Shown: piece by piece, positions 35,401-48,005 of the stretch | Numbering within the stretch: the first letter of the stretch is position 1 | Layout: each line of letters opens with the position of its first letter | Assembly (NCBI RefSeq): GCF_019279795.1 | Contig: NC_056734.1 | Location: 5,952,611-6,016,610, forward strand | Direction of reading: 5' to 3' | Length of the DNA: 64,000 nt | DNA from: Protopterus annectens | Lineage: Eukaryota > Chordata > Ceratodontiformes > Protopteridae | The notes under the pieces: model-generated | What the model was told of the DNA's origin: nothing | What the model saw: the letters and a program-made list of their open reading frames with translations, nothing else | Databases searched by the model: none | Position numbers and translations under genes: made by a program

Positions 35401-36398
35401 CCCATTCAATGGTGCAGGCAAAGAAAATGGGTGATCCAGTCATGAAAGGGGAGGGTAATGCACAAGATGCATTCATGTAGTTGAGTCCCATAGTGGAAAC
35501 CAGTTAAACAGCCACAAATGTATTGCCTGGGGTGGGCGGGACATCTTGTCAATTGTAGCCCCCCTTGCAGAAGAGAGGAGGTGGTGAGAGTGGATGCTTA
35601 TTGCATGACTCTCCCACAGGGTGTTACTGGATGGAGCAAGGGTAGGGAAGATAGGAGAAAATACTCCTTGGTAGCAGTGTGACTCTGACACAGGTGTCAC
35701 GATCTCCTCACCAGCTCCAGACATGGGTTGGAGTTAATCTGGGAGAGGCTAAAGTCAGGTTCTGTAGACCTAAAGCCTGAGGAGAGGCCCTGGGAGCAGC
35801 TTTTGGTCAGCTGCAAAAAGATAAAATGCTTTTTCTTTCAAGCTAGATTAAGTTGTCATATAGTTTGTTTCCAAACTGATGTCACAGACCAAGAAAGTAG
35901 TGAAGGATCAAAGTTCTTTGCTAAAAAAATGGAATCATGGAAAAGTCCATTAGCCCCCGTATTTACAATGTCAAGAGCAATTTTCATGTCTGATGTTTAA
36001 AGATATTATCTGATAATTAAGGGACATCACTATTGAGTTTTACAGGAAAACTGAAGCATAAAATGGAAGAAGTAATGTTGCTATGGGGTCATCAGCCTTT
36101 CTTTATCCTGATAAATAAATGCTGTTTACTATCATGTGATAGGTGGGTGAGGGACAGAGATGTAAATAAGGCCTTTCAATAAGTATTTTCAGCTACTAAA
36201 ACTACCAGTATCATTTATTTTCTGAAAACCCACTTAATCCAGACACAAGGCCAATTCCGATCATTGCCCAATGTCTTGAGTTGAGTTAAACATTAAATAA
36301 GAGCTGAAAGTAGAAAGGCTAGTAGAGGAAAAAAACAATGAAAAAGAAATAAAGGGTGCATATGTTTAGGTAAACATTTGCCTGGGAATTTAATAAAA

Positions 36399-36430
36399 TC
36401 CATGTAGGCATAGTGTAAAGCCTACATGGA
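36399..36430. repeat. Perfect 11-bp inverted repeat (hairpin)
   Basis: TCCATGTAGGC and its exact complement GCCTACATGGA are separated by 10 bases. No T-run follows, so I do not call a terminator. Confidence 0.85.
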
Positions 36431-36830
36431 TGGTACCATGCCTGTGTATGCACAACCCCCTTGGCAGTGCACCTTGCATGACAATGAAGGTGTATTACCG
36501 AGGAAGAGCCATGTAACATGGTTATTGAATCAGTGTAGGGAGTCTGTTACTGTGTCTGGAGATGAGTAACACCCTCCTGCTCTTTCAAAGTGCTGGAAGT
36601 CAATGTATGCATATGTAATCAAAAGTTTATAATTTTTTTTTTGTGTGTTTGCCCAGTGCGCACCAATGGACATGTGCTAGACATCAAAAATAGAAACCGG
36701 ATACATTTAAATATAAATGGAAATGTCAGGTGTAAGCATAGCTGAGCATGTTTGCATGGCCCAGTGCTCAGTGGTGCTTAAATGTAGTGGAGAGTTATAC
36801 ATAAATGTATAGCAGCAATCCTCACATCCA

Positions 36831-36889
36831 CATAGCTGAATGATTAGCGTGACAGCTTTATGTGCATTAAGGGCAGGGTGCGAATCCAC
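36831..36889 (+). repeat. tRNA-like SINE head fragment
   Basis: A-box-like ATAGCTGAATGATTAGCG and B-box-like GGGTGCGAATCCAC at tRNA spacing. There is no SINE body match elsewhere in the window. Confidence 0.5.
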
Positions 36890-37046
36890 ATGCATGTTAT
36901 TTTCCAAATACACATGTAGGAGAATTATTCTAAATTATGCTTAAATATTTTGTTTAATTACACAGACAGGTTATTACATTTATTTTGCAAATATACATTT
37001 CTGAGAAGCACTATTAAATCCCTGATTGAATTTTGTATGAATACAC

Positions 37047-37886
37047 AGGTTCATAGGTTCATAGGTAAGTACTAGGCTATCAGCCCTAGGGCATATGCAA
37101 GGCCTAGCCATAACAATTCCCTGGCTATTTCTTCCCACATTATTTACTTCCCTGGACCCCTGTCTAGCAGGGTGACTGATGTGATCCCTGGGGTGAATTT
37201 CCTTTCTCCCATCCAATCATCAAGGTTCCTTTTGAAGAGGGCCAAAGAGACACTCTGCTTGACATGTATGGGCAGTCTGTTCCAGAATCTAGGGAGTCTC
37301 TAGGTCAGGAACCTATCCCTCCAGCATGTTTTATTTATTATGATGACAGGGTTTAGATCCTTGGAGCATGTGGCTCTGAGGGATTGAGATTTCTTTAAGT
37401 GCAGCATGTTCAACAGCTCTGGGTTTGACATGGCCTTGTATGTTAAGCAGAGATCGCCTCTGGGTAGACGATATGTGACAGAGTATAGCTGGAGTTTTTT
37501 AAGACAGTCAGTGTAGGGCATCTGCTTTAGGCCTGTGATTCTTTTAGTGAGGTATTTCTGTGGCCTTTCCAGTTGTTGCAAATGTCTTGAGAGGTACATA
37601 CCAAATGGGGTGTTGTATTCTATAATGGGTTTAATGAGGGATGAGTACAGTGGGACAGTGACCTCCTTTTTTCTGGATGAAAAGCCCTTAGTAATGAGGT
37701 GTGCCACATAGAAGGATTTCCTGACTGTTGTGGCGATGTGGTTATTGAAGGTGAGACCACCGTCCACCTGTGTCCCTAAGTCTCTTATCACACTTTCGGT
37801 ATTTAGTGTACTGCCACCTATGTGGTAATTCACGGGTACATGTTTTTTCCCAAAGGGGATAACTATACATTTCTTAGCATTAAGCA
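37047..37886 (-). mobile_element. CR1-D 3' fragment
   Basis: A minus-strand CR1 with a clean 3' end (gttcataggttcataggtaa at 37,049). The open stretch 37,300-37,833 (177 codons) matches CR1-A: NYHIGGSTLNTESVIRDLGT, KPIIEYNTPFGMYL, LQQLERPQKYLTKRITGL, SNPELLNMLHLKKSQ. It keeps the frame where CR1-A has a stop (YRLPRGDLCLT). It is truncated at 37,886 inside the post-RT region and is probably the youngest fragment of this group. Confidence 0.9.
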
Positions 37887-37924
37887 GACAAATTATTTAG
37901 CATGTGTGTTGCAAATATCAATGC

Positions 37925-38185
37925 CACTATGGTGTGCCCAGCTAAGCTCCGCTAAGCACAGATAAGCCTTGCCAAGCATTGTTTAAACCAAGAATGTTTT
38001 AGCAGTGCTTGGCTGATTTGCACATTGCTAAGTGGTGTGAAGCACTGCTAAGCAATGCCCATTTAAGCACTGTTCATCCCTGCTAAGCTGGTTTGCTCAC
38101 CACTAAGCATTGCTAAGCATTGCCAGTTTAAGCACTGCTCAGCTGAGCTCAGTGGGTTTGAGTGGTGCTAAATGAAGTGCTGCAT
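37925..38185. repeat. CTAAGC-rich array, possible left end of a DNA transposon
   Basis: About eight CTAAGC or close variants in 250 bases, starting GGTGTGCCCAGCTAAGC, with AGTGGGTTTGAGTGGTGC near its end. Similar sequence lies at 41,722-41,775 in the same orientation and at 56,270-56,480 in inverted orientation, as expected for subterminal repeats of the Harbinger family. Inference. Confidence 0.5.
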
Positions 38186-40790
38186 TTTTAAAAATTGCCC
38201 AGTGGCAGTAAAATGGTGGGAAAACAATCTTATTTAAGTGCAACAGGCAGGAATACAGCCATAACCTGTTAGAGTTTGAACTTGGCAGAAACTATGGGAG
38301 GAGTTGGAGAGGGTGCATGCTTCTACATGCAGTGATTCTGGAGTCCAGGGTCATGGTTGGACTCCTTGTTAAAAACCATGATGTCCAGCTGCCTTAGGGC
38401 CAGTACCAGGGATTGGAGTAGAAATTGGCTTAGGACCAGCTGGCACACAATCTCACCAGTGCAATTGGTATCCTCTGCACAGGTGAGCAGGTGCATAATC
38501 ATTATGGTGACCTGAAGAATCAAAAGGAGGTTCTCTTGGCCACCTGGGTCCAAGATGCTCGAGATGGGAATGTCCCATCAGTTTGTAAGTATTGTTATCA
38601 CTGTTTCACCAAAATCTACTCTGAATGTGTGATAGACAGATACACATAATGGTGTGCTTACAGCTGCAGAGGAGACAGCTCACAACCTGGAAGGCCCATG
38701 CAGGTTGCTTGGCTAGGTTGTGCCATGACTGTGGTGGGTACAGATGCATCTTGCAATCTATAGTCATATAAACGTGAAAGAGTAAATTAGTAACTGCCAG
38801 CAGGTATGTTCAGTTTTGATTGAACTACAATGAATGTGGTCATAGACTTGGACTGAAATAAGTGATGAATGGCAGATATAGTTCAATAAAGATGAAAGCA
38901 TGACAGCTGATAATCTTAATGAAATAAAGTTTATACTGCATTAATAATGTTAATGTAAAAAAAGTGTCTACTGCATTAAAAAAGTTAAGGAAATTAATTG
39001 TGGAATCAAAGCTGTATTGCAACACCTGCATTATATATACTGTTCATCAATAAAGACTGCAGATATATACCAATCACTGCATGACGTCTCCCCTAATAAA
39101 GCTGTGCTGTGCAATATGTTTATAGTTTGGGCTGTTGCTCATGAAATCAAATATTGCATCTGCTATGAAATAAAAACAGGAATAATACCACTAAGTGACT
39201 GAAGGTTAGCTAATAAAGAGTGTTTTGCTAAACTGTAGATGTGGAACTGTACTACAAGATATAATGCATTATGATATTTGTTCTGCACTAAGATCTGAAG
39301 CGATAATATGAACTGCCAAGGTATAATGTGTATCTCAGGATTGTCTTGTGTGAACCATTGCATTTCAGCTATATGCATTCCTGTTCTTAGGTACGCTGGT
39401 GCAGGCAAGTATGAAACTGTAATGGCTGTAGACTGCAAATAAACCATCTGCAACTGTATATGAGTCAGGTAGCCAACCCAGCACTCCAATATGGTTTGTA
39501 CACATCACAGATATTCCCACCCACAAGCGTATATTGTCTACACCTGCATTCTCTGTATTAATGCACAGTTTACCTATTATCTCTATCATGCATGAATCTC
39601 ATTTCAAGGGTCACTGCAGTCTTGTATAACACACTGCCTCTATTACCAGGTCATATTTTGTTACCAGGTGAGCTCTAGGCACATATCAGTCAATCAACAT
39701 TCAGCAGAGGCTCAGTAGCTCAATTTGATAAATGCTAGGTGGGATGTACATTTTGTCGCACACAGACCAGGGTTCAAATCCAGTAACAAGTACTAATAAA
39801 TATTTATAGAACCAGTTATCTATTGTTAAAAGATGTTCCCCCCACATGAATTACAGGTATATAAATGGCTGTAGTAGAACAGGTTAATAAGTTGTGTGTT
39901 TAGATATACCAGAGTGTTAACAGCATTGCTCAGCAATGTGATAAGAATTCAGTAAATAAAGGCAACAAGTACAATACTAATCAAAGTTGCTAAAATAAAT
40001 AGAACTGTTTAATCTTGGTATGGCTGCATGCCTGGTGTGTCTGTGAATGTCTGCTGATAGTATAACCGCATGCCTGCCAAGGATGGCATGATAGTCATAA
40101 ACTGTCTGTACTGTGAATGATACATCTCTCAAGTATCATGTTGTCACAGACTGTGATCACTGTTGCCAAATCCCTTGGTTACAGATCTATCATTGACCTG
40201 ATTTATGTCAATATCACAGTCAAACTACATCAGTCCACAGTACAGCTTGGTAGTCATATATCTCCCCCTGACAGGTAATACCCCCTGTAGTTGTTACACC
40301 TTGGGCCATACTGCCCCATGTGGATAGCATGAGAGGTATGTTGGTGCTACAGAAGCTATAGGGCACTTGTATACATAAAGTAAGGGCAGACCTGTAGAGT
40401 ATATGAGACTACTTTTGCAAGCAATATAGCCTATACTGGTATTAATGGAATGTATTTCTCTCTCCCCCACCCCTTATTTGCATCATAATTCATTATTGTA
40501 ATATATTGGGTGTGGTTTACTTTTAACATATGTTGTTCTCAAAATATTATGTTGGGCCTTGTGTTTTATTTTTGTTATGTATTACAATGATTCCATACTA
40601 ACATACCTTGTTGAATTACACATGTTGGCCTTATCCCGTAACTGTTACTGGCATGCTGTTACAATACTGACTGTTTTTCCACTTATTGTTGTGTTCCATA
40701 TACTATGCAATGTTATATTACTGGGTTATTTGGACTGTTCTAGCATGCTGTTATAACTATCTAAATGTTCTGTTCATTACTAACCTATAC
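38186..40790. other. Unrecognised DNA
   Basis: A minus-strand stretch at 38,323-38,600 is open and leucine-rich (LLLILQVTIMIMHLLTCAED); it could be a C-terminal exon of a transposon partner gene but has no clear match. The rest of the stretch is AT-rich with no recognised family apart from one tRNA-like fragment near 39,715. Confidence 0.4.
39715..39785 (+). repeat. tRNA-like SINE head fragment
   Basis: A-box-like AGTAGCTCAATTTGATAAAT and B-box-like AGGGTTCAAATCCA, about 32 bases apart. No complete SINE is defined. Confidence 0.5.
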
Positions 40791-40798
40791 ACTTTGAC

Positions 40799-41152
40799 AA
40801 ACCTCAACACCATAGCTCTACTGAGTAGGCCAGTTCCTGGCAATCGGCCTACCCTACCTCAGCCAGCCATGGCACTGGATCTCAGGATGTCTGGGGCCAA
40901 CATGGTGCTGCCCCCTCTGCTGGCCCTGCACCACCTACAGGTGGAACTGCCTCAGTGGATGGGGCCCATCCCCCTGGGAGTGGGCGTGGAGGGGTTGTTA
41001 TCCAGGAACAGCTACCAGGAATGGTGCACAGGATCATGCATCATGACTATGAGGATCTCCTGCACTGGACTAAGGTCAGGTTGGCCAACATGGAGGGGCA
41101 AGGTGGCCCTGGTACTCAGCCCCCAGTGCAGCCACCTTTGGGGCAGTGAAGG
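40799..41152 (+). pseudogene. GC-rich open segment of unknown function, possible transposon exon
   Basis: After a possible acceptor (caacaccatag), one frame is open through a Gly/Pro-rich stretch (APSAGPAPPTGGTASVDG) into LPGMVHRIMHHDYEDLLHWT and ends ...PPVQPPLGQ-stop at 41,149. Its GC content is clearly above its surroundings. It lies between two Harbinger-like left ends, so it may be the last exon of another Myb-like partner gene. That is a guess from context. Confidence 0.35.
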
Positions 41153-41720
41153 AGCAGTGTTGACTACCCATGTGTGGGGAGCTCAGTCTCATTGCTGCCA
41201 TCTCAGGGCACATGGCTCTCTCATTCCACAACACCCTTACTGTCCAAAGTGATTACCCCCCTCATGTGTCACACACCACACCTGTATGCCCTCTTGTCTG
41301 TCTTGTCAGCTTGCAAATGCAACCTCTCCTACCCAACTGACCTCCCCACATGTACCTATATCTCTTCCCCAACATTCCACTCTCACATTAAAACAAAATG
41401 CATCTGTCCCACAAAAAAATATCATCCCATACATAGCTCTCCATTTCTCTCCCATGTCCACTGCATACAATCAATCATTACATGAATTAATCAGCACAGT
41501 TATGTTTCCCTCACCCCCCTCTCTGGGATGTGAGGCTCCAAATTCCAAATTGTTTACAACCTATCCAGCTGTTGCTGTACAAGAAATAGAGAGATATGGC
41601 CCTTTCCTACACCCATCCTGCACATACCTACCTGCCTTTCACATTGTTTTTCCCCCTGCTTGCCCCCATTTCACCACTTTCCTATCACTCCTTTTTTCTT
41701 TTCCTTTTTTTGGAATTAGT
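41153..41720. other. C-rich, pyrimidine-biased unrecognised DNA
   Basis: The plus strand is rich in CC/CT/CA. Open frames here lack motifs. Confidence 0.45.
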
Positions 41721-41837
41721 GTGGGTTTAAGTGGGGCTAAGCAGCAAGGTGTGCCGCTCAAAGCCGCTTAAAACTGCTTTAATCACCTTCTTTCCTTCTG
41801 ACACTGTTAGGCACATCTGCAAAATAATAATCCCTGC

Positions 41838-41905
41838 CAACTTTCGAACCGAGGACCCTGTCCACTGCAGCATAGTGCATTAGCCCACTAGGCCACTCAG
41901 CTCTG
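41838..41905 (-). repeat. tRNA-like SINE head fragment
   Basis: The minus strand has A-box-like GAGTGGCCTAGTGGGCTAAT and B-box-like CGGTTCGAAAGTTGG. It lies just inside the proposed left end of element 3. Confidence 0.5.
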
Positions 41906-44160
41906 ACGTGCAACAGGTTTTTCCATAAAGATATCCTGATTGCCACTAAGCAGTGCATATAATGGGAAAATTGACAGTGTACTTCAGACTGTGATGCAGA
42001 CACCAAACCAATACACAGCCAAATAAATAATGATGGATGTACATGAGGCCTAGGATATCAGCTATAGCTGACATCTGAACAGACTGTTGTAGAATGTCCA
42101 CAGTTGTGCCACCTACTTTTGGCATGGTTGTCACAAAACATATTCTGTGTGCTGAAGTACTGGCAAATCAGTACACACTGAGGTTAAAAAAGCATGACAG
42201 ACAGTTCAGTGTCAGATGCCATACCCATCTGAACACACATGCTTATGTGAATCCTGTGTAACATACTGTATGCATGCATATATATCTTGCAAATACACTT
42301 GCTGTAGTATTGACTTAGTTGCTCAATCTGTTACATTCCTAGCATGCTGTAACATATGTACCTGAAGCATATGCCTTGCCAGGGCTGTTATGGGAACTCT
42401 CACCCTAGCTATGCTGTAACAACAGATCTGACACTGCTCACTCACTAAAACATACAGCTTGCTGTCCTTCAGTGTGCTCACACTCCCCAGTATGACCCCT
42501 GGGCAAAATGTAGCAGCTGCAGCCTGCAACAAATGTGGCAGTATGTTCATCTACCTGCTACAGACCTACCATACCTCACAACCACCTAGAACAAGGGATT
42601 CACGCAACACACATACATAAAGGGCTGGGGGCAAAAGTCAAGTGACAGGAATATGTGTCACAGTCTTCCCCTACAAACATACACAGCTGATAGACCAGCA
42701 GCTACTGCAGCAGCATGCATATTCTGATGCATATGATGTATGACACTCACATCTGTCTTCCCCCTTACTGACCTCAACCCACATTGTTTAACACTAAACA
42801 GCCACATAATCATAAAGTCTTTTCACAATGGCCAAACATAGCATGCAAAACTGTGGACATACCACATAAATCCCAACAGTGGACATAATTTTATACCTAG
42901 CCTCTCTTATGCTGTAGTCTCCACACCTTGATAATGACTATCTCACAGACTAGGAAAGGGGCCAAGGCCTACATGAAGGCTTAAATATAGCACTGCTGTG
43001 CCATGATATTGGCTAATGAAAGTGCAACCCAGCTGTTCAGTATGCAATTACCAAGACTGAGCCACAGATTGGTGCACAGGTAATCACCTGTTCATGAGCA
43101 TTAACTACAAAAGACAAGCAGCTTCCTATGGTAAACAGGTATGTGACTTGCTTTACAAAGACAGGCTGTGATTTCAGAAGCATTATTCATCAGGATTTCT
43201 GAACAAAAAGGAGTACAGCACTCTACCAGGCATGTAATAGAAGTCCCCATGTAATGGGTTGCAGATGGGAGAATGCAGTTATGGAGAATAGGGATTAAAA
43301 CAGTAGGGCTGTAGTACATAACTTGGAATGACATTTTGGTGTTATTCAGCTGTCCAGCACCTACAGGCTTCCCTTTCAAGTCTGCCTGCTGTGATGTAGA
43401 TCACAGCTCTGGCCCTCTGAGTCCCTCCAACAATGTTCGGCTCCTGTATGAATGCTAATGGATTGTATGTTAGACAATAGTGACAGTAAGTAATGGTGGA
43501 CACAGCTGGCATATCACATGATGTACTTTCATTCAGATCCTCTCAGTCTGTGAATGTCACACAGGAATAGTTCTAACATTGTACAGTTGTCCGTGACTTT
43601 CCTTGATGTATTTTAGCTAGGTCACTGTGTAGTTGACATCTACATCTTATCACTTGAGAGCAATGGCTAGCATACCTGGTGACCCCCTACAGCAAGACTT
43701 CAGGTCATAGTCAGTAGTAGCGAGGGGATACAGGCTTGACCTCAGCAACAGAGTGTACATATTGATCATACAAAGTAATGGAATGACTACAGTTCTGCTG
43801 TGTGACAGCCAGATTCTCCACACTTTGAGAACAACCATTACGTATTGTCCAACCATTTGTCAGACATCCACATTTTTCTGGCAGAGGGTCCAGATATATC
43901 AGGCAAATGTACACGTTCCACAAATATCTGTGAACTGCAGAATTTGGACACTTACAGGGAAGATATCTTGCAGCACATTTGCAGTTCTGTCTGTCATTGT
44001 GTCACACGGCTGTTGCTGGACTGTACCCATATACTTGTAGCAACACTCAACTATTTGGCAGATGTTGGCTGTATGACACAGTAATGGGACCACAGTAGAC
44101 AGCATTGATGGGAGTGGAGACATAGAACACACTCCATCACAGTACACAAGGACATAACCA
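41906..44160. other. Left non-coding part of Harbinger element 3
   Basis: 42,900-43,100 aligns with bases 30-250, and 42,553-42,570 aligns with bases 1-18. That leaves about 330 extra bases here relative to element 1. A 75-codon minus-strand frame at 42,323-42,550 is unrecognised. Confidence 0.55.
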
Positions 44161-44248
44161 GTATTCCTAGCCTCATAGGAGGTTACTAGGCTATTGGCCC
44201 TGAGGCCCTTATAAGCCTAGCCAAGAGTTTAGCACATGTTTATATAAG

Positions 44249-46227
44249 TCAGCACCAGATGACCCAGTCCATCATGGACACGGGTGGAATCCCAGTGGTG
44301 TATTTTCTGTTTCTCATCCAGTTATCCAGGTTACGCTTAAAAAGGAGTAAAGAGGTACTCTGCTTGACATGGACATGGAGTCTACTCCACAGATGGGGGA
44401 ATCTTTGGGACAGACATCTGTCCCGCCAACAGGTCCTGTTGATGCCACAGACCAGGTTGAGGCAACACCTGTGGGTTACTTGATTGGAGTTTGACTTGCA
44501 GATATGCAGCAGATCCATCAAGGAGGGGTCCATGATTGCCTTGTATGCCAGACAGAGGTCACATCTAAGGAGTCTGTATGAAATAGAGTAGAGGGATAGG
44601 GCTTTTAGCTTATCTGTGTATGGTAGATGTTTGAGGTCCTGGATTCACCTGTGAGGAACCTCTGTCATCTCTCCAGCTGCTGCATGTGCTTTGCGAGGTA
44701 CATGTCGAAAGGGGCATTATACTCAATAATGGGCCTTATAAGGGAAGAATACAGAGATGTTATGACCTCTTTGTCCCTGGATGAGATACCTTTACTTATG
44801 AGGTGGAACATGTAGATGGCTTTCTCTACAATGGAAGCAACATGGTGGTCAAAAGTCAGGTTGCTATCAACCTGGGTGCCCAAATGACCCTCATGACTGA
44901 TTGCGTGCTTAGGACACTGCTATTAATGTGATAATTTGTGATAACGTTACTCTCCCCAAAGGGGATGATGATGCATGTTTTGGTATTTGGCTTGAGGCCA
45001 TGTTTCTGGCACTAGTCATTTGTCTAAGTGAGACCTCTTGAAGAATGTCCACATCACTAGGGGAATTGATGAGAGCAGCCAGCATACAGTCATCTGCAAA
45101 TGCAGTCAGCCATCACCCACTGGTTTTGGCCTGCACCTCAGAGAAATATATTCCAAATAACAGAAGTCCCAAGACTAAATTCTGGGGCACACCACTTGTT
45201 ATGGGTCTACTGGCTGAGGTGGCTTCCCCTATGTTGACTAGGTGGGTTTTATCAGTGCACCAGTTTGCTACTCATTTAGTAACATGCAGACTTATGCCTA
45301 TTTGAGAGAGGTTGAGAGAGGTTATCTATTTTGCCCATGTGGGGAATAGTGTTGAAGGCTTTGTCCAGGTCACGGTAGGTGGTGTGCACTGTTTTCCTCT
45401 CGTCTATGCCTTTGGAGACTGTCTCAAAGAAGTTGACCAAATTTAACAGATATGATCTCCCCTTGACAAAGCCAAACTGTGTGGGATTGAGTGTTTGGAG
45501 GTTGCCAATGTCCTTGTTAATCAGGTCCATGATAATCCATTCTATGGCCTTGCAGATGAGGCTACTTAGGCTGATGGGTCTATAATTTCCCAGATCGGTG
45601 GATGCTCCACCTTTGCACAAAGGGATGGCAGTGGCTGTCCTCCACTCAGCTGGGATGAATAGTGTGTATAATGGTGCAAGTTCCTGCCTGAGTTCATGTA
45701 GGATGTAGCCTGGGATGTTATTGGGTCCTATGGAGGCTGTATGTTTTGCCTTTGAGAGACCAATGATTACTTGTTCCCTATATATAAGGGGAAGGGGGTA
45801 GGTACTGGGGATGTCCTGATTTACTGATTGGGGGAACAGAGGGGTGAAGGTTTCACTGAATCTGTCAGCCAGCAAGTGTGCCATATCTATGGCATTTGTA
45901 TATGTGGTGTCCTTGACCACTAGTTCTGAACAAATTCTGGGTGCTTCCTTTGAGGTTGCTGACATATGTGAAGAAGGCCTTATGATTGTCTCTATTAGAT
46001 GTTGCCAATTTGGGCTCAGTGTTTGCTTTGGAGGATTTCAGTACTGCTCTTATTTTCTTGTTCAGGCTATGAAGACATTTCTTCCAATTGGGCAACTGCT
46101 CTTTCTTGGTCCTAGCCAGCAATTTATTCCTCTTGTTATAGAGTTTATTTATTGCACATGTCCACCAGACAGATTTACTTATCCTTGCAGAGGATGATTT
46201 AGTCCTTTTGGGTATTCCTGATTCCAT
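44249..46227 (-). pseudogene. CR1-B ORF2 reverse transcriptase and C-terminal domain
   Basis: Linker RTKSSSARISKSVWWTCAIN, then RT blocks NNIPGYILHEL, GNYRPISLSSLICKAIEWII, QFGFVKGRSYLLNLVNFF, YRDLDKAFNTIPH (the Asp after Phe is changed to Asn), SVMRVIW region with many stops, and the C-terminal CWRDRCLSQRFPHLWSRLHV. The segment 45,276-45,965 is open for 229 codons. Frames change near 45,960 and 45,270. It is inactive as read. Confidence 0.88.
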
Positions 46228-46286
46228 GCATCTATATAAATGCTTGTATAGTGCTTTGGTGTAGTTTTGGATATTGGTGCCAGTTC

Positions 46287-47185
46287 CTACAGAGGCGGAG
46301 GAGTCTGGGAACTGTTTATAACATCCCTCAGGAGGTTGTAATTAGCTTTGGAGAAGTTTTTATGCCGGAACCTAGCTAGATGGGGATTGTGGGAGATGGT
46401 GACTTTAAAAGTGACTGCTTTATGGTCGGATGTTAACAGGGAGGATGATACTGTAAGGATGCGACAGTGGTTACTCATGTTGTTTAATATCAATCCAATA
46501 TATTTTCACCTCTTGTGGGGGTATCAACCAGCTGTTCCAAGGTGTTTGCATTGACAAAATCAAGGAATCTCTGGGCATCTGTGTTCTGGCATGAGTAATT
46601 CTTCCAATCTATGTTTGGGTAGTTAAAGTTATCCAGGATCAGGGTAAATGGTTGAATCTTGATAGATTTGAACAGGTACATATAGGCAGCATGGGCATCC
46701 TAAGTCAGATGTGGGGGCCAGTAGCTAGCTAAGATTTGACTAGGAGTGTTGTCAATGGTTAACTGCACCTGGAGTGTCTCCTGTGCATCATATTGTCTGA
46801 CCAGTCTGGAGGTGTGTATGTCTTTAAGATATATTGAAACTCCACCTTCTTTAGCTTTACTGCCCACAGTTTGGAGTCTGAATGTATCATAGGCTGAGTA
46901 ACCAGATAAGGCTGGGGTGCTCTCCACACCTTTGAACCAGGTTTCTGTGACTGCATAGATGTCAGCATTTTTCAGGGTTAAGAATGCTTGCAATGAGTGC
47001 AGTTTCATGTTTAGACTACTAGCATTTAGCAGCATAACCTTGAATTTGTGTTTTGCTGACATTTTTATGTTGGTAGTTTTAACGTCATCACTTTTTCTAA
47101 AAAAGGCACTATGAGGGAGGCAAGAACCTTTGCTAGAAGCCTGAAACCCAGGTGAGACAGATGCAGGCCATCTCTGGCACAGCAT
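46287..47185 (-). pseudogene. CR1-B ORF2 endonuclease domain
   Basis: EEP-type endonuclease: FKVMLLNASSLNMKLHSLQA, ADIYAVTETWFKG (catalytic Glu), GGVSIYLKD, then ILDNFNYPNIDWKNYS (position of the GDFN motif, with the Gly-Asp altered) and LLTSDHKAVTFKV (Asp-His). ORF2 probably starts at MSAKHKFK, near 47,061. Stops occur near 46,700 and 46,490. Confidence 0.85.
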
Positions 47186-48005
47186 TATGGTCTGTCAATC
47201 ATATCTTCCCAGGCTGTCAGGTACTGGATCCCCCTGGAATGACACCAGAAACTAAGCCAATTGTTAAAGTCGATCATTTTCTGTTTGCATAGAGGCATCA
47301 TTCTGGGTGATGGCAGAATGTAGCTTTAGGCTAGGGACATACCTGCCTGGGACACATAATCAGCGAGCTCAGTCATGTCTCTCTTCATATAGTCCAGGGA
47401 GGTACATCTTAAGTCATTCACTCCAACATGGACTATGACAGAGTCATAACACTACCTGTTGTTGAGAGACTTGAGTGCATATGTGATATGGTGCATTTTG
47501 GCACATGACAGACAACTAATTGTGACTTTCTCCTTATCCAGCCTGGTGAGAGGCTTAACTGTGTGTCTCACAATGGAGTCTCCTATGACTAATATGGTGG
47601 GTTTATGGTGAAGCCTTAGTGGTAGTGAGACACAAGTGTGTAGACTATGCATGGTATGTGGTGTGGAGGGCTGTGGAGATCTTGTGTGTTATTGCCTCAG
47701 AGGTCTCCTTTGTTTGGGTATGTTTATGTTGAGGATATCCGCATATGTGGATGTGTGTTGAGTAGGTGTGGCTAGTTTTTGAGTGTAATGATTGTGTTGA
47801 CAACCATTTCAGTGCCAGATATACTGGCTTGAGAGTGAGATAGCATGGACTCTAGTTTCCTAATGTAATTGCATCTCTGACACATTGTGTACCTAGGTGG
47901 TAGTAGTAGATGGTTGTCTGTGTACATGAGACAGTTTCTACACTGTCTCAGGATACCCATATCAACCAGACTGGCAGGAGAAACTGTAGGAAATTGTCCA
48001 TCCAT
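47100..48005 (-). pseudogene. CR1-B ORF1: zinc-finger-like N-terminus plus SGNH esterase
   Basis: CR1 ORF1 proteins are known to carry an N-terminal zinc-binding region and an SGNH-type esterase. Here the N-terminus has CRNC...CQRC (LRQCRNCLMY, YTMCQRCNYIRKLE). After a frameshift come ILVIGDSIVRHTVKPL (block I, catalytic Ser), VIVHVGVNDLRC (block III, Gly-x-Asn-Asp) and DGLHLSHLGFRLL (block V, Asp-x-x-His). All the catalytic signatures survive. Premature stops lie at 47,452-47,454, 47,326-47,328 and 47,185-47,187. Its end overlaps the start region of ORF2. Confidence 0.85.

Larger units (their letters stand above)
35401..37046. other. Unrecognised DNA with one tRNA-like fragment
   Basis: No gene is supported. 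It includes a short perfect inverted repeat at 36,399-36,430 and a tRNA-like stretch at 36,831-36,889. Confidence 0.5.

Noticed and set aside
37925..38185. CRISPR-like array because of repeated CTAAGC
   Set aside because: Repeats are 6-8 bases, irregularly spaced and in a eukaryotic transposon context.
39715..39785. Functional tRNA gene
   Set aside because: A- and B-box-like motifs are present, but I cannot draw a convincing acceptor stem or anticodon arm, so it is listed only as a SINE-like fragment.
40686..41252. 188-codon open frame on +
   Set aside because: Its first part is AT-rich low-complexity sequence. Over the GC-rich part the more gene-like Gly/Pro-rich frame is a different one, so this long frame is probably a shadow.
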